Of a stretch of 64,000 nucleotides of DNA, positions 49,579 to 58,578 are shown in pieces; positions within the stretch are counted from its first letter, which is position 1, and each line of letters begins with the position of its first letter. The translations under genes and the position numbers were made by a program. The notes under the pieces were generated by a model that worked only from the letters and a program-made list of their open reading frames with translations, ran no database searches and had not been told where the DNA came from. The stretch is from Bacteroidales bacterium UBA4179 (lineage in GTDB: Bacteria; Bacteroidota; Bacteroidia; Bacteroidales; Dysgonomonadaceae), in assembly GCA_002381125.1 (NCBI GenBank), contig DFUT01000042.1, positions 56,998 to 120,997 on the forward strand, written 5' to 3'.

Positions 49579-50335
49579 ATTGCCTTCTTCGAAACTCCGA
49601 ACAAACGATTGCCGCAGCGGCTGCTACATTCAACGATTCTGATGTTGTGCGTAAAGCCGGATAATTCGGAATGAATAACCGTCGGTTAACCCATTTTTCA
49701 ACATGAGGGCGAATGCCACTCCCTTCGTTACCCATTACAACAAAACCATTCTCAGAAAGGTCTGTCTTGTAAATATTCTCCCCATCCAAAAAAGTGCCGT
49801 AAATAGGCAATTCGGAATTATTCTTCAAAAAATCGTCCAAATCGATATAGTGCACTTTTACTCGCGCAATAGCTCCCATTGTAGATTGAACGGTTTTTGG
49901 AAGATAAATATCCACCGTATCGGGTGAACAAAAAATATCTTCGATACCAAACCAATCGGCTATACGGACAATCGTTCCCATATTCCCGGGATCCTGAATC
50001 CCATCCAATACCAAATGAATGTTGGTTTTAAGATTGACCGAAGAAAAATCATTTTCGGGTTGATAAAACACGCCGATAACGGGTGGAGCCGTCTTTAGAA
50101 ACGAAGCTTTTTTCAGCTCTTCTTCCGAAGCTGCAATTATTTCGACACCCTTATTTTTTAAATGCGCAAATTCATACAACATTTCGGGTAAAACCGCAAT
50201 AAACTGACATTGACACGAAACCAACAAATCGGAAACCAACTTCTTTCCCTCGGCAACAAAAGTACCATGTTCCATGCGGCGTTTTTTATCCTTTAACGAT
50301 TGAATGTATTTTATTTTGTTTTTACTCAACATCAT
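49577..50335 (-). CDS. SpoU/TrmH-family RNA 2'-O-methyltransferase
   Basis: A 252-residue SPOUT methyltransferase. An N-terminal substrate-binding domain (SLKDKKRRMEHGTFVAEGKK) is followed by the knot domain with HLVLDGIQDPGNMGTIVRIA (motif 1), FVVMGNEGSGIRPHVEKW (motif 2) and IPNYPALRTTSESLNVAAAA (motif 3). It resembles RlmB-like enzymes acting on 23S rRNA, but the exact target cannot be read from sequence. ATG 50332, the second codon, is an equal start. Confidence 0.93.
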   Translation of the reverse strand: MMLSKNKIKYIQSLKDKKRRMEHGTFVAEGKKLVSDLLVSCQCQFIAVLPEMLYEFAHLKNKGVEIIAASEEELKKASFLKTAPPVIGVFYQPENDFSSVNLKTNIHLVLDGIQDPGNMGTIVRIADWFGIEDIFCSPDTVDIYLPKTVQSTMGAIARVKVHYIDLDDFLKNNSELPIYGTFLDGENIYKTDLSENGFVVMGNEGSGIRPHVEKWVNRRLFIPNYPALRTTSESLNVAAAAAIVCSEFRRRQ

Positions 50336-50405
50336 ATGTTAATCATCAATTGGCAAATTTAAAAAACAATATCCATTTTAAATGGCATGATCACGAAAAA
50401 AAACA

Positions 50406-50413
50406 TATCTTTG
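50406..50413 (+). promoter_or_regulatory. -7 box of the tkt-rpiB promoter
   Basis: TATCTTTG followed by C, matching TAnnTTTG, 79 bases before the tkt start codon, in the divergent gap with the SpoU gene. The -33 element is unclear. Confidence 0.6.
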
Positions 50414-50492
50414 CGAAAGAGAAATAAATTAAACTATTGTCTGTAGTGCCATATTTTTTGGAAAACTAAAAATCAATAAAAAACTTAATCTT

Positions 50493-52523
50493 ATGAACGA
50501 CAATTCATTAATGAACAAAGCGGCGGATAACATCCGCATTCTTTCCGCCTCGATGGTAGAAAAAGCCAAATCGGGACATCCCGGCGGTGCAATGGGTGGC
50601 GCAGATTTTATCAATGTATTATTCAGTGAATTTCTAGAATATGACCCCGAAAACCCTACATGGGAATCTCGAGACCGTTTTTTTCTTGATCCCGGACATA
50701 TGTCTCCAATGCTCTACTCGGTATTGTGCCTCTGCGGAAAATTTTCATTAGATGAATTAAAACAATTTCGTCAATGGGGGAGCCCTTGCCCCGGACATCC
50801 TGAAATCGATATCGAAAGAGGGATCGAAAATACATCCGGCCCGCTTGGACAAGGACATGCTTTTGCCGCCGGCGCAGCAATTGCCGCCAAATTTTTGAAA
50901 GCACGTTTAGGAGATATTATGGATCAGACTATTTATGCATATATTTCGGACGGAGGCATACAGGAGGAAATTTCGCAGGGTGTTGGGCGTATCGCAGGAC
51001 ATTTAGGATTAGATAATTTCATTATGTTCTATGATTCCAATGATGTGCAGCTTTCCACAAAAACCTCTGTTGTTACCAGCGAAAACGTGGCCCAAAAATA
51101 CGAAGCATGGAACTGGAAAGTAATCACCATCAATGGAAACGATGTAGATGAAATTCGCAACGCACTAAAAGAAGCAAAAGCAGAAAAGGAACGACCTACC
51201 CTCATTATCGGAAAAACAATTATGGGAAAAGGCGCCGTAGCATCCGATGGTTCACCATTTGAAAATCAGGTTTCCACTCACGGACAACCCTTAAGCGCAG
51301 CAGGAGCAGATTTTGAAAAAACGATAAAAAATCTTGGGGGCGATCCAAATGATCCTTTTAAAATTTTTCCCGAAGTTGACGAATTATACCGAAAAAGAAG
51401 AGAAGAATTAAAAGAAATTGTCGCTGCAAAAAAAGCACGATACAACAAATGGGCAGAGGCAAATCCGGAATTGGCCGCCAAAAAAGAAAAATGGTTCTCT
51501 CGCGAACTGCCGGATATCGATTGGAGTAACATTCAACAAAAATCAAATATTGCCACTCGTGCAGCTTCGGCAACCGTATTGGAAGTCCTTGCCCAAAAAG
51601 TGGAAAATATGGTAGTGGCTTCAGCCGATCTTTCAAATTCCGATAAAACAGATGGATTTTTAAAACATACCCGTCCTTTTGCCAAAGGGGACTTTTCAGG
51701 AGCGTTTCTACAAGTGGGTGTAGCAGAATTTACGATGGCCTGCCTGTGCATCGGAATGAGTTTGCATGGGGGTGTAATTCCTGCTTGTGGAACATTTTTC
51801 GTGTTCTCCGATTACATGAAACCGGCCATTCGTATTGCCGCATTAATGGAAAAACCGGTTATTTTTATCTGGACTCACGACGCATTTCGTGTGGGTGAAG
51901 ACGGGCCAACCCATCAACCGGTTGAACAAGAAGCCCAAATCCGTTTAATGGAAAAATTGCAAAATCATAGCGGACATAATTCCATGCTCGTTCTTCGTCC
52001 GGCCGATGCAAACGAAACCACCGTCGCATGGAAAATGGCGATGGAAAATACCAAAACACCCACAGGATTGATATTTTCACGACAAAACATTAAAGACCTT
52101 CCGGCAAAAACATCGCGCTATCAAGAAGCCTTACAAGCCGAAAAAGGTGCTTATATTGTTGAAGACGATCCCGACTACGATGCAATACTGCTGGCCTCCG
52201 GTTCCGAAGTTTCAACCTTGGTCGAAGGTGCTGAATTGCTGCGCAAAGAAGGTATAAAGGTGCGCATCGTATCCGTTCCTTCCGAAGGATTATTCAGAAA
52301 TCAAAACATCGAATATCAGGAATCTGTCTTACCGAAAGGTAAAAAGAAATTCGGGTTGACAGCAGGTTTACCCGTAACGCTCGAAGGACTTGTTGGTGCT
52401 GATGGAACCGTATGGGGAATGAATTCATTCGGATTCTCGGCTCCTTATAAAGTGCTTGACGAAAAACTGGGTTATACCGCAGAAAACGTTTATAACCAGG
52501 TGAAAAAATTATTAAACAAATAA
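50493..52523 (+). CDS. tkt: Transketolase
   Basis: A 676-residue thiamine-dependent transketolase of the non-oxidative pentose phosphate pathway. KAKSGHPGGAMGGADFINVL holds the first ThDP residues, PGHMSPMLYSVL and SGPLGQGHAFAAGAAIA follow, IYAYISDGGIQEEISQG contains the Mg motif (GD replaced by SDGG), and WTHDAFRVGEDGPTHQPVEQ is the C-terminal catalytic region. Length is normal. It is followed 29 bases later by rpiB, so sugar phosphate interconversion is encoded as one unit. Confidence 0.96.
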   Translation: MNDNSLMNKAADNIRILSASMVEKAKSGHPGGAMGGADFINVLFSEFLEYDPENPTWESRDRFFLDPGHMSPMLYSVLCLCGKFSLDELKQFRQWGSPCPGHPEIDIERGIENTSGPLGQGHAFAAGAAIAAKFLKARLGDIMDQTIYAYISDGGIQEEISQGVGRIAGHLGLDNFIMFYDSNDVQLSTKTSVVTSENVAQKYEAWNWKVITINGNDVDEIRNALKEAKAEKERPTLIIGKTIMGKGAVASDGSPFENQVSTHGQPLSAAGADFEKTIKNLGGDPNDPFKIFPEVDELYRKRREELKEIVAAKKARYNKWAEANPELAAKKEKWFSRELPDIDWSNIQQKSNIATRAASATVLEVLAQKVENMVVASADLSNSDKTDGFLKHTRPFAKGDFSGAFLQVGVAEFTMACLCIGMSLHGGVIPACGTFFVFSDYMKPAIRIAALMEKPVIFIWTHDAFRVGEDGPTHQPVEQEAQIRLMEKLQNHSGHNSMLVLRPADANETTVAWKMAMENTKTPTGLIFSRQNIKDLPAKTSRYQEALQAEKGAYIVEDDPDYDAILLASGSEVSTLVEGAELLRKEGIKVRIVSVPSEGLFRNQNIEYQESVLPKGKKKFGLTAGLPVTLEGLVGADGTVWGMNSFGFSAPYKVLDEKLGYTAENVYNQVKKLLNK

Positions 52524-52552
52524 AAACCTAAGGGAATAAAAACAACACTACT

Positions 52553-53020
52553 ATGTCGTCAGCCAACAAAAGCAGCAAACCCGTAGGCTTAGCGTCAGAC
52601 CATGCGGGTTTCGCAGCGAAACAACATGTAATAAAATTTCTGACGGAAAGAGGTATTCCTTATAAGGATTTTGGCACATATTCTGCTGAAAGTGCAGACT
52701 ATGCCGACTACGGGCATCCTTTGGCAAAAGCCGTGGAAAACGATGAGTGTTATCCCGGTATTGCCATTTGCGGAACAGGAAACGGAATCAATATGACGGT
52801 AAACAAACATCAGGGTATTCGCGGTGCATTATGCTGGAACAAGGAAATAACCTATTATGCTCGCGCCCATAACGATGCCAATATTCTTTCGCTTCCCGGT
52901 CGTTTTTTGTCGGAAAAAGAAATTTCCGAAATTATGGAAGTGTTTTTAAATACACCCTTTGAAGAAGGCAGACACCGTCGCAGGATCGATAAAATTCCTT
53001 GCGACGAAAAATGTTGCTGA
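52553..53020 (+). CDS. rpiB: Ribose 5-phosphate isomerase B
   Basis: A 155-residue RpiB/LacAB-family isomerase converting ribulose 5-phosphate and ribose 5-phosphate. GLASDHAGFAAKQHVIKFL, the active-site ICGTGNGINMTVNKHQGIRG with catalytic Cys, and YARAHNDANILSLPGRFLS are diagnostic. The C-terminal tail EGRHRRRIDKIPCDEKCC carries three cysteines. Second gene of the tkt unit. Confidence 0.95.
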   Translation: MSSANKSSKPVGLASDHAGFAAKQHVIKFLTERGIPYKDFGTYSAESADYADYGHPLAKAVENDECYPGIAICGTGNGINMTVNKHQGIRGALCWNKEITYYARAHNDANILSLPGRFLSEKEISEIMEVFLNTPFEEGRHRRRIDKIPCDEKCC

Positions 53021-53094
53021 AAATTTTTCGCTATATAAAGTTTGATGATGACACAAAACACATCAAGCCAATGGATAATCCTGCAATTATCGCA

Positions 53095-54120
53095 ATGAAG
53101 ATCATACGTTCCCGTTTTTCTCATCTTTTTATGATCACAATCATTTGTCTTATTGGGGGTTGTGAAATGCAGGTTATGGATTTTGACAACACGCCAAGAG
53201 GCAATTTCGAAGCTCTCTGGACTATTATGGATCGACACTACTGCTTCTTCTCCTACAAGAATATCGATTGGGATTCGGTATACTACGCCTACAGTCCAAG
53301 AGTTACGCATACCATGAGTAGCGAATCGCTATTCAAACTGTTGGGAAACATGCTGGAAGAACTGAAAGATGGCCATGTGAATCTGATTGCCTCTCACGAC
53401 ATGTCGCGCTATTGGAAATGGCAAGAAGACTTTCCGGCCAATTTTGATCTTACCATTCAAGAAGAATATTTGGGAACAGACTATCTTATTGCAAGCGGCA
53501 TGAAATATAAAATTTTGGAAGATAATATTGGTTATGTGTATTATGGCAGTTTCTCAAACGATGTTGGCAATTCGGGCCTTTCGCAAATTTTAAGCCGCAT
53601 GGCCATTTGCAAAGGAATGATTATTGATGTGCGCGATAACGGCGGCGGTAGTTTGGTAAATGTTGAACGGATCGCCAGTCGTTTTTTTAATGAAAAAACA
53701 CTTATAGGATACATTTCTCACAAAATAGGACCGGGTCATGATGATTTTTCGCCTTTATACCCAAAATATATCGATAGCCATAAAGGAATCCGATATCAAA
53801 AACCGGTAGTGGTACTAACCAACAGAGGATGTTACAGTGCCACCAACGAGTTCGTCAGCATCATGAAATATGCACCAAACGTTACCATAGTCGGAGACAA
53901 AACCGGTGGCGGAAGCGGTTTGCCTTTTTCGTCGGAATTGCCCAATGGATGGTCGGTACGCTTTTCGGCCTGCCCAATGTTTAACGCCGAAAAAGAACAT
54001 ATTGAATTTGGTGTAGACCCCGACGTGGAAGTAATGATGCTTTCTTCTGATTCCGAGAAAAAGATCGATACCATTATCGAAAGAGCGAGAGCTATCATCG
54101 AAAATAAATCAAAACACTAA
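53095..54120 (+). CDS. S41 family peptidase lipoprotein
   Basis: A 341-residue serine protease of the C-terminal-processing (tail-specific) family. The signal is HLFMITIICLIGGC, with the lipobox cysteine. The catalytic serine lies in TNRGCYSATNEFVSIM and the lysine in IVGDKTGGGSGLP, the expected Ser-Lys pair; MIIDVRDNGGGS is the conserved substrate loop. No PDZ domain is evident. In-frame ATGs exist upstream (52999, 53071) but they overlap rpiB or add an unlikely pre-signal region, so ATG 53095 is preferred. Confidence 0.85.
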   Translation: MKIIRSRFSHLFMITIICLIGGCEMQVMDFDNTPRGNFEALWTIMDRHYCFFSYKNIDWDSVYYAYSPRVTHTMSSESLFKLLGNMLEELKDGHVNLIASHDMSRYWKWQEDFPANFDLTIQEEYLGTDYLIASGMKYKILEDNIGYVYYGSFSNDVGNSGLSQILSRMAICKGMIIDVRDNGGGSLVNVERIASRFFNEKTLIGYISHKIGPGHDDFSPLYPKYIDSHKGIRYQKPVVVLTNRGCYSATNEFVSIMKYAPNVTIVGDKTGGGSGLPFSSELPNGWSVRFSACPMFNAEKEHIEFGVDPDVEVMMLSSDSEKKIDTIIERARAIIENKSKH

Positions 54121-54374
54121 TTTTTTTAAAAACACCTCGAAGCATTTATCATGATTTAAGTTTCTTTTGGTAAGCAGGTTGCTTTCTTCCAAAAGAATGA
54201 CTAATTTTATGAAGAACTCCTATGGGAATGGGAAATAGAGAAACTACGAACTCTCATCTCATACAACCAAAAGAATCAATGCGTCAAAACTAAAGTAAAA
54301 TATGGATTGAACAACATACCGAAAAAAATAAAATTTGGTGAATAAAATTGTAAAAATCTTTAACCCCGAATAAC

Positions 54375-55385
54375 ATGTCAAGACCAATAACATTATTTAC
54401 CGGACAATGGGCCGATCTTCCCATTGAAAAAATATGTAGGAAAGCTAAATCGTTTGGTTACAATGGACTCGAACTTTGTACATGGGGCGATCATTTGGAA
54501 ATCGATAAAGCCGACCAAGCGTACTGCGACGAACGAAGAGCACTCCTCAAGAAATACGGGCTCAATTTGCATGCCATCTCTGCACATCTCGTAGGACAAT
54601 GCGTATGCGATGCCATTATCGATGAACGTCATAAAGCAATTCTGCCGGATTATATCTGGGGCGATGGAAGTCCCGAAGGTGTGCGACAACGGGCTGCCGA
54701 AGAAATAATTAAAACGGGAAAAGTAGCCAAAATGCTAGGAATCGACACAGTAGTGGGTTTTACCGGAAGCCCTATATGGCATATGTTTTACCCCTTCCCC
54801 CCTATACCGGCAGGTACGATTAAAAAAGGATACGAAGAATTCGCTCGGCGCTGGACCCCGATCCTTGATGAATTTCAAAAACTTGGAGTAAAATTTGCTC
54901 TTGAAGTCCATCCTACTGAAATCGCATTTGATATTCATACAGCACATCTTGCTCTGAAAGCCCTCGATAACCATCCGTCTTTCGGATTCAATTACAATCC
55001 TGCTAATCTGGGATATCAACATGTTGATTATGTTCGATTTATTTATGAATTTCCCGATCGTATTTTTCACGTTCACATGAAAGATGTTTATTGGAGCGAT
55101 ACACCATCGGAAGCCGGTATTTACGGCGGTCATGCGGAATACGACGATTATCGTCGATATTGGCATTTCCGAAGCCTAGGTCGCGGAAAAATTAATTTTG
55201 AGAATATCATTCGCGCCCTTAACAATATCGGATACAAAGGTCCCCTATCCGTAGAATGGGAAGACAATAACATGAATCGTGCAGCGGGTGCCATTGAATC
55301 CTATCGCTATATAAAAAAAATGGACTTTAAACAGTCGGATGTGCCGCTCATCCACCGGCGCAGAATTTCTCAATGCAAAAAGTGA
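54375..55385 (+). CDS. Sugar phosphate isomerase/epimerase (AP endonuclease 2-like TIM barrel)
   Basis: A 336-residue xylose isomerase-like TIM barrel. Metal ligands are visible in FALEVHPTEIAFDIH, FGFNYNPANLGYQHVDY, FHVHMKDVYW and LSVEWEDNNMNR. No signal peptide is present, so it acts in the cytoplasm. The GH97 gene follows after 42 bases, which suggests processing of a released sugar, but the substrate is unknown. Confidence 0.88.
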   Translation: MSRPITLFTGQWADLPIEKICRKAKSFGYNGLELCTWGDHLEIDKADQAYCDERRALLKKYGLNLHAISAHLVGQCVCDAIIDERHKAILPDYIWGDGSPEGVRQRAAEEIIKTGKVAKMLGIDTVVGFTGSPIWHMFYPFPPIPAGTIKKGYEEFARRWTPILDEFQKLGVKFALEVHPTEIAFDIHTAHLALKALDNHPSFGFNYNPANLGYQHVDYVRFIYEFPDRIFHVHMKDVYWSDTPSEAGIYGGHAEYDDYRRYWHFRSLGRGKINFENIIRALNNIGYKGPLSVEWEDNNMNRAAGAIESYRYIKKMDFKQSDVPLIHRRRISQCKK

Positions 55386-55427
55386 TGAATTCCAACCAAC
55401 ATTCTAACAATAAAAATTGTAATTCAT

Positions 55428-57419
55428 ATGAAAACCTTACTCATGCTTATTTTCTCAACCCTTTTTGCTACAAGTCTTATGGCCGAATCATATGTATTGA
55501 AATCGCCCAATGGAAAATTACAGATAAACGTGGAAATCTCAGATAATATCCGATTTTCCGTAAATCACGAACAAACAGAAGTAATTGCTCTCTCTCCTGT
55601 TTCCATGACACTTACCGATGGAAGAGTGTGGGGAAAAAAACCCAAGTTGAAAAGCAAAAAGACACAAAGCGTTAATCAATTTGTTAGTTCACCACTATAC
55701 AAGAAAAAAGAAATTCCCGATATATATAATGAACTAACGCTGAATTTCAAAGGAAATTACAGCATGATTTTCAGAGCGTATGATCAAGGTGTGGCCTATC
55801 GATTTGCAGCTACGAGTAAAGATAGTATTTACATTCAGGACGAAGAAGTAAATCTTCATTTCAGCCACAATTATCCAACCATAGTTCCCTACGTTCGACA
55901 AGACAATCCGCAAACATTTGAAGAACAGTTTTTCAATTCGTTTGAAAACACATACACCCATTCGAAATTAAGCGACCTTGACAAAAAACGGTTAATGTTT
56001 TTGCCCTTGATAGTAGAACTGAACGATGGCAAGAAACTATGCATCACCGAAGCCGATTTGGAAAGTTATCCGGGGCTTTATCTGAATAAAGGAGAATCCC
56101 AATCGTTGCAAGGAGTGTTTGCACCCTATCCCAAGCAGGTAAAACAAGGTGGGCACAATATGCTCCAGGGATTGGTTACCGAAAGAGAAAGCTATATTGC
56201 CAAATGCCAAGGGAATCGTAATTTTCCTTGGCGCGTTTTTGTTGTTTCAACAAGCGATAAAGAACTACTGGATAACGACCTGGTATATCTGTTGGCAGAA
56301 CCTTCACGAGTGAAAGACATCTCGTGGGTCAAACCCGGCAAAGTGGCATGGGAATGGTGGAACGATTGGAACATTTACGGTGTGGATTTCAAATCGGGTA
56401 TCAACAACGAGACATACAAGTATTACATCGATTTTGCCTCAGAAAACGGAATTGAATACGTTATTTTGGATGAAGGCTGGGCCGTAAACAAAAAAGCCGA
56501 TTTACTACAAGTGATTCCCGAAATCGATATTCAGGAACTGATAAATTACGGAAAGTCCCGAAATGTGGGAATTATTCTTTGGGCCGGCTATTGGGCAATC
56601 GATCGCGATATGGAAAAGGTATTCAAAACCTATTCCGACATGGGGGTCAAAGGGTTTAAAGTCGACTTCATGGACAGAGACGACCAGGCAATGGTCGATT
56701 TTTATTACCGCTGTGCCGAAACAGCAGCCAAGCATCACCTGATGATCGATTATCACGGAGCATATAAACCAACAGGTTTACATCGCACCTATCCCAATGT
56801 GATCAATTTTGAAGGGGTTTACGGATTGGAACAAGTAAAATGGGCACCTCCATCAATCGATATGGTAACCTACGATGTAACCATGCCTTATATTCGAATG
56901 TTGGCGGGACCGTTGGATTATACCCAAGGAGCCATGCGTAACGCTACAAGAGAAAACTATCGCCCGATAAACAGCGAGCCGATGAGTCAGGGCACGCGTT
57001 GCCGCCAATTGGCCGAATACGTGGTATTCGAATCGCCGCTGAATATGCTTTGCGACAGCCCATCAAATTATCTCAGGGAGCCTGAATGTACCCGCTTTAT
57101 TTCCGACATACCCACTGTTTGGGATCAAACCCTTGCCGTAGACGGAACAATAGGCGAATATATTGTTATGGCTCGTAAAAAAGATGATGTTTGGTATATA
57201 GGAGGCCTAACCAATTGGGAAAAACGTGAAATTACAGTGGATTTAACTTTCCTCGATAAAAGCAGTTACGAAATTGAACTATTCAGCGACGGGGTCAATG
57301 CCGATCGCGCTGCGCGCGATTATAAACGGGAAATCGTTCCGCTTCCCAACAATCGGAAATTAACAATTACACTCATGCCCGGTGGAGGATTCGCCGCAAA
57401 AATCAAGAAAAAACAATAG
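55428..57419 (+). CDS. GH97 glycoside hydrolase, probably retaining alpha-galactosidase type
   Basis: A 663-residue GH97 protein with a signal peptide (LLMLIFSTLFATSLMA), an N-terminal beta-sandwich (residues about 22-290), a TIM barrel (VAWEWWNDWNIYG; GIEYVILDEGWAV; IILWAGYWA) and a C-terminal beta domain. GVKGFKVDFMDRDDQ supplies an Asp (D413) that aligns with the nucleophile of retaining GH97 alpha-galactosidases such as B. thetaiotaomicron BT1871; inverting SusB-type members lack it. VINFEGVYGLEQVKW contains the acid/base region. Ca2+ and exact substrate cannot be judged from sequence. Confidence 0.92.
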   Translation: MKTLLMLIFSTLFATSLMAESYVLKSPNGKLQINVEISDNIRFSVNHEQTEVIALSPVSMTLTDGRVWGKKPKLKSKKTQSVNQFVSSPLYKKKEIPDIYNELTLNFKGNYSMIFRAYDQGVAYRFAATSKDSIYIQDEEVNLHFSHNYPTIVPYVRQDNPQTFEEQFFNSFENTYTHSKLSDLDKKRLMFLPLIVELNDGKKLCITEADLESYPGLYLNKGESQSLQGVFAPYPKQVKQGGHNMLQGLVTERESYIAKCQGNRNFPWRVFVVSTSDKELLDNDLVYLLAEPSRVKDISWVKPGKVAWEWWNDWNIYGVDFKSGINNETYKYYIDFASENGIEYVILDEGWAVNKKADLLQVIPEIDIQELINYGKSRNVGIILWAGYWAIDRDMEKVFKTYSDMGVKGFKVDFMDRDDQAMVDFYYRCAETAAKHHLMIDYHGAYKPTGLHRTYPNVINFEGVYGLEQVKWAPPSIDMVTYDVTMPYIRMLAGPLDYTQGAMRNATRENYRPINSEPMSQGTRCRQLAEYVVFESPLNMLCDSPSNYLREPECTRFISDIPTVWDQTLAVDGTIGEYIVMARKKDDVWYIGGLTNWEKREITVDLTFLDKSSYEIELFSDGVNADRAARDYKREIVPLPNNRKLTITLMPGGGFAAKIKKKQ

Positions 57420-57439
57420 CTTTGAACTTAACTTGCTTT

Positions 57440-58030
57440 ACTGATAGGAGTTCACATCTCGACCCTGTATAGAAAGTTGAAACGAAACAAAAACAAGCGT
57501 GGCGGTTATTCTTGGCTTCTAGCCCATGAAATGGCAGAGGAACATAAAGAACGTTTACCGGAGAGGAGGTCGATACCGAAATGAATTAAGCGAAAAGTGT
57601 TGGGATTAATTTGGGAAGATTGGTCTCCCAAACGCATTGTCGCCATAAGCCGAAACACCGTAAAAGACCCGTGGGTTCGGTAAAAACATACCCAACCATA
57701 CAAGTATACGTGAAAGGCCACGGGAAGTCGACGGGAGCAGGTTTGGAGACTTTGAAACAGATGCTGTGATTGGGGCGAATAATTCGAAGGTTATTCCGAC
57801 AATAGCAGAGCGAAAAACGAATTATCCAACAATAAAAAAATTACCGAAAGAAAGGGACTCCTGGGAGGTTGCAAATGAGGTCTTTAAAATATTGCTGCCT
57901 TTCAAGGATACACTAAAAACCATAACTACGGATAACGGGGCAGAGAAAAATTGAATTTTAATTCACCAAAAAATGAGTTTTACAAACATTTAGTGTAAAT
58001 TCGCATTTGCCGGTTGACTCTACACTTCCT
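57440..58030 (+). mobile_element. IS30-family transposase remnant
   Basis: A decayed IS30 element. HISTLYRKLKRNKNKRGGYS and LLAHEMAEEHKERLPERR are the N-terminal HTH part, interrupted by TGA, then VLGLIWEDWSPKRIV to another stop. After a frame change REVDGSRFGDFETDAVIGAN and RKTNYPTIKKLPKERD give the first catalytic Asp, and ITTDNGAE the second; then a deletion joins to KLNFNSPKNEFYKHLV, the C-terminus. The sequence TAAATTCGCATTTGCCGG at about 57992-58010 is the probable right end. The left end is not visible. Confidence 0.7.
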
Positions 58031-58125
58031 TAAATTTCATCAAATTGACAATTATTCGAACAGAAATACCTAAATTCGCATAATAAAAATCTCGATTTTT
58101 TTCACTGTTAGAGAAATAACAAAAA

Positions 58126-58560
58126 ATGCTGATCAAAATTGTCAATCAATCCAAACATCCTTTACCGGAATATGCCACACTTCATTCGGCTGGAATGGAT
58201 CTCCGCGCCAATATCGATAAACCTATTGTTTTAAAACCCTTACAACGGACATTGGTGCCAACGGGTTTATACATCCAACTTCCGGATGGATATGAAGCAC
58301 AAATTCGTCCGAGAAGCGGTTTGGCTATCAAACATGGTATTTCTGTCGTTAATTCTCCGGGAACCATCGATGCCGATTACAGGGGAGAAATATGTGCAAT
58401 CCTGATTAATTTATCCGATAAAGAATTCACGATTAACGATGGAGATCGAATTTGCCAAATGGTCATCACCGAACACTCTCGAGTTGAATGGCAAGAAGTT
58501 GGCGAATTGGATGAAACCGATAGGGGATCGGGAGGATTTGGCCATACCGGCAAAAATTAA
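58126..58560 (+). CDS. dut: dUTP diphosphatase
   Basis: A 144-residue trimeric dUTPase with all five motifs: SAGMDLRAN (1), RPRSGLAIKHG (2), GTIDADYRGEI (3), GDRICQMVI (4) and DRGSGGFGHTGKN (5). It removes dUTP and supplies dUMP for dTMP synthesis. First gene of a conserved Bacteroidetes cluster dut-TPR-DUF4292-EnvC. Confidence 0.97.
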   Translation: MLIKIVNQSKHPLPEYATLHSAGMDLRANIDKPIVLKPLQRTLVPTGLYIQLPDGYEAQIRPRSGLAIKHGISVVNSPGTIDADYRGEICAILINLSDKEFTINDGDRICQMVITEHSRVEWQEVGELDETDRGSGGFGHTGKN

Positions 58561-58578
58561 CACTATATCGTTTACATA

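Noticed and set aside
54121..54374. Hairpin TTCTTTTGG / CCAAAAGAA at 54162-54197 as a regulatory RNA
   Set aside because: A 9-bp stem with an 18-base loop and no T tract; it may be a weak terminator of the S41 gene, but the evidence is too thin to call.
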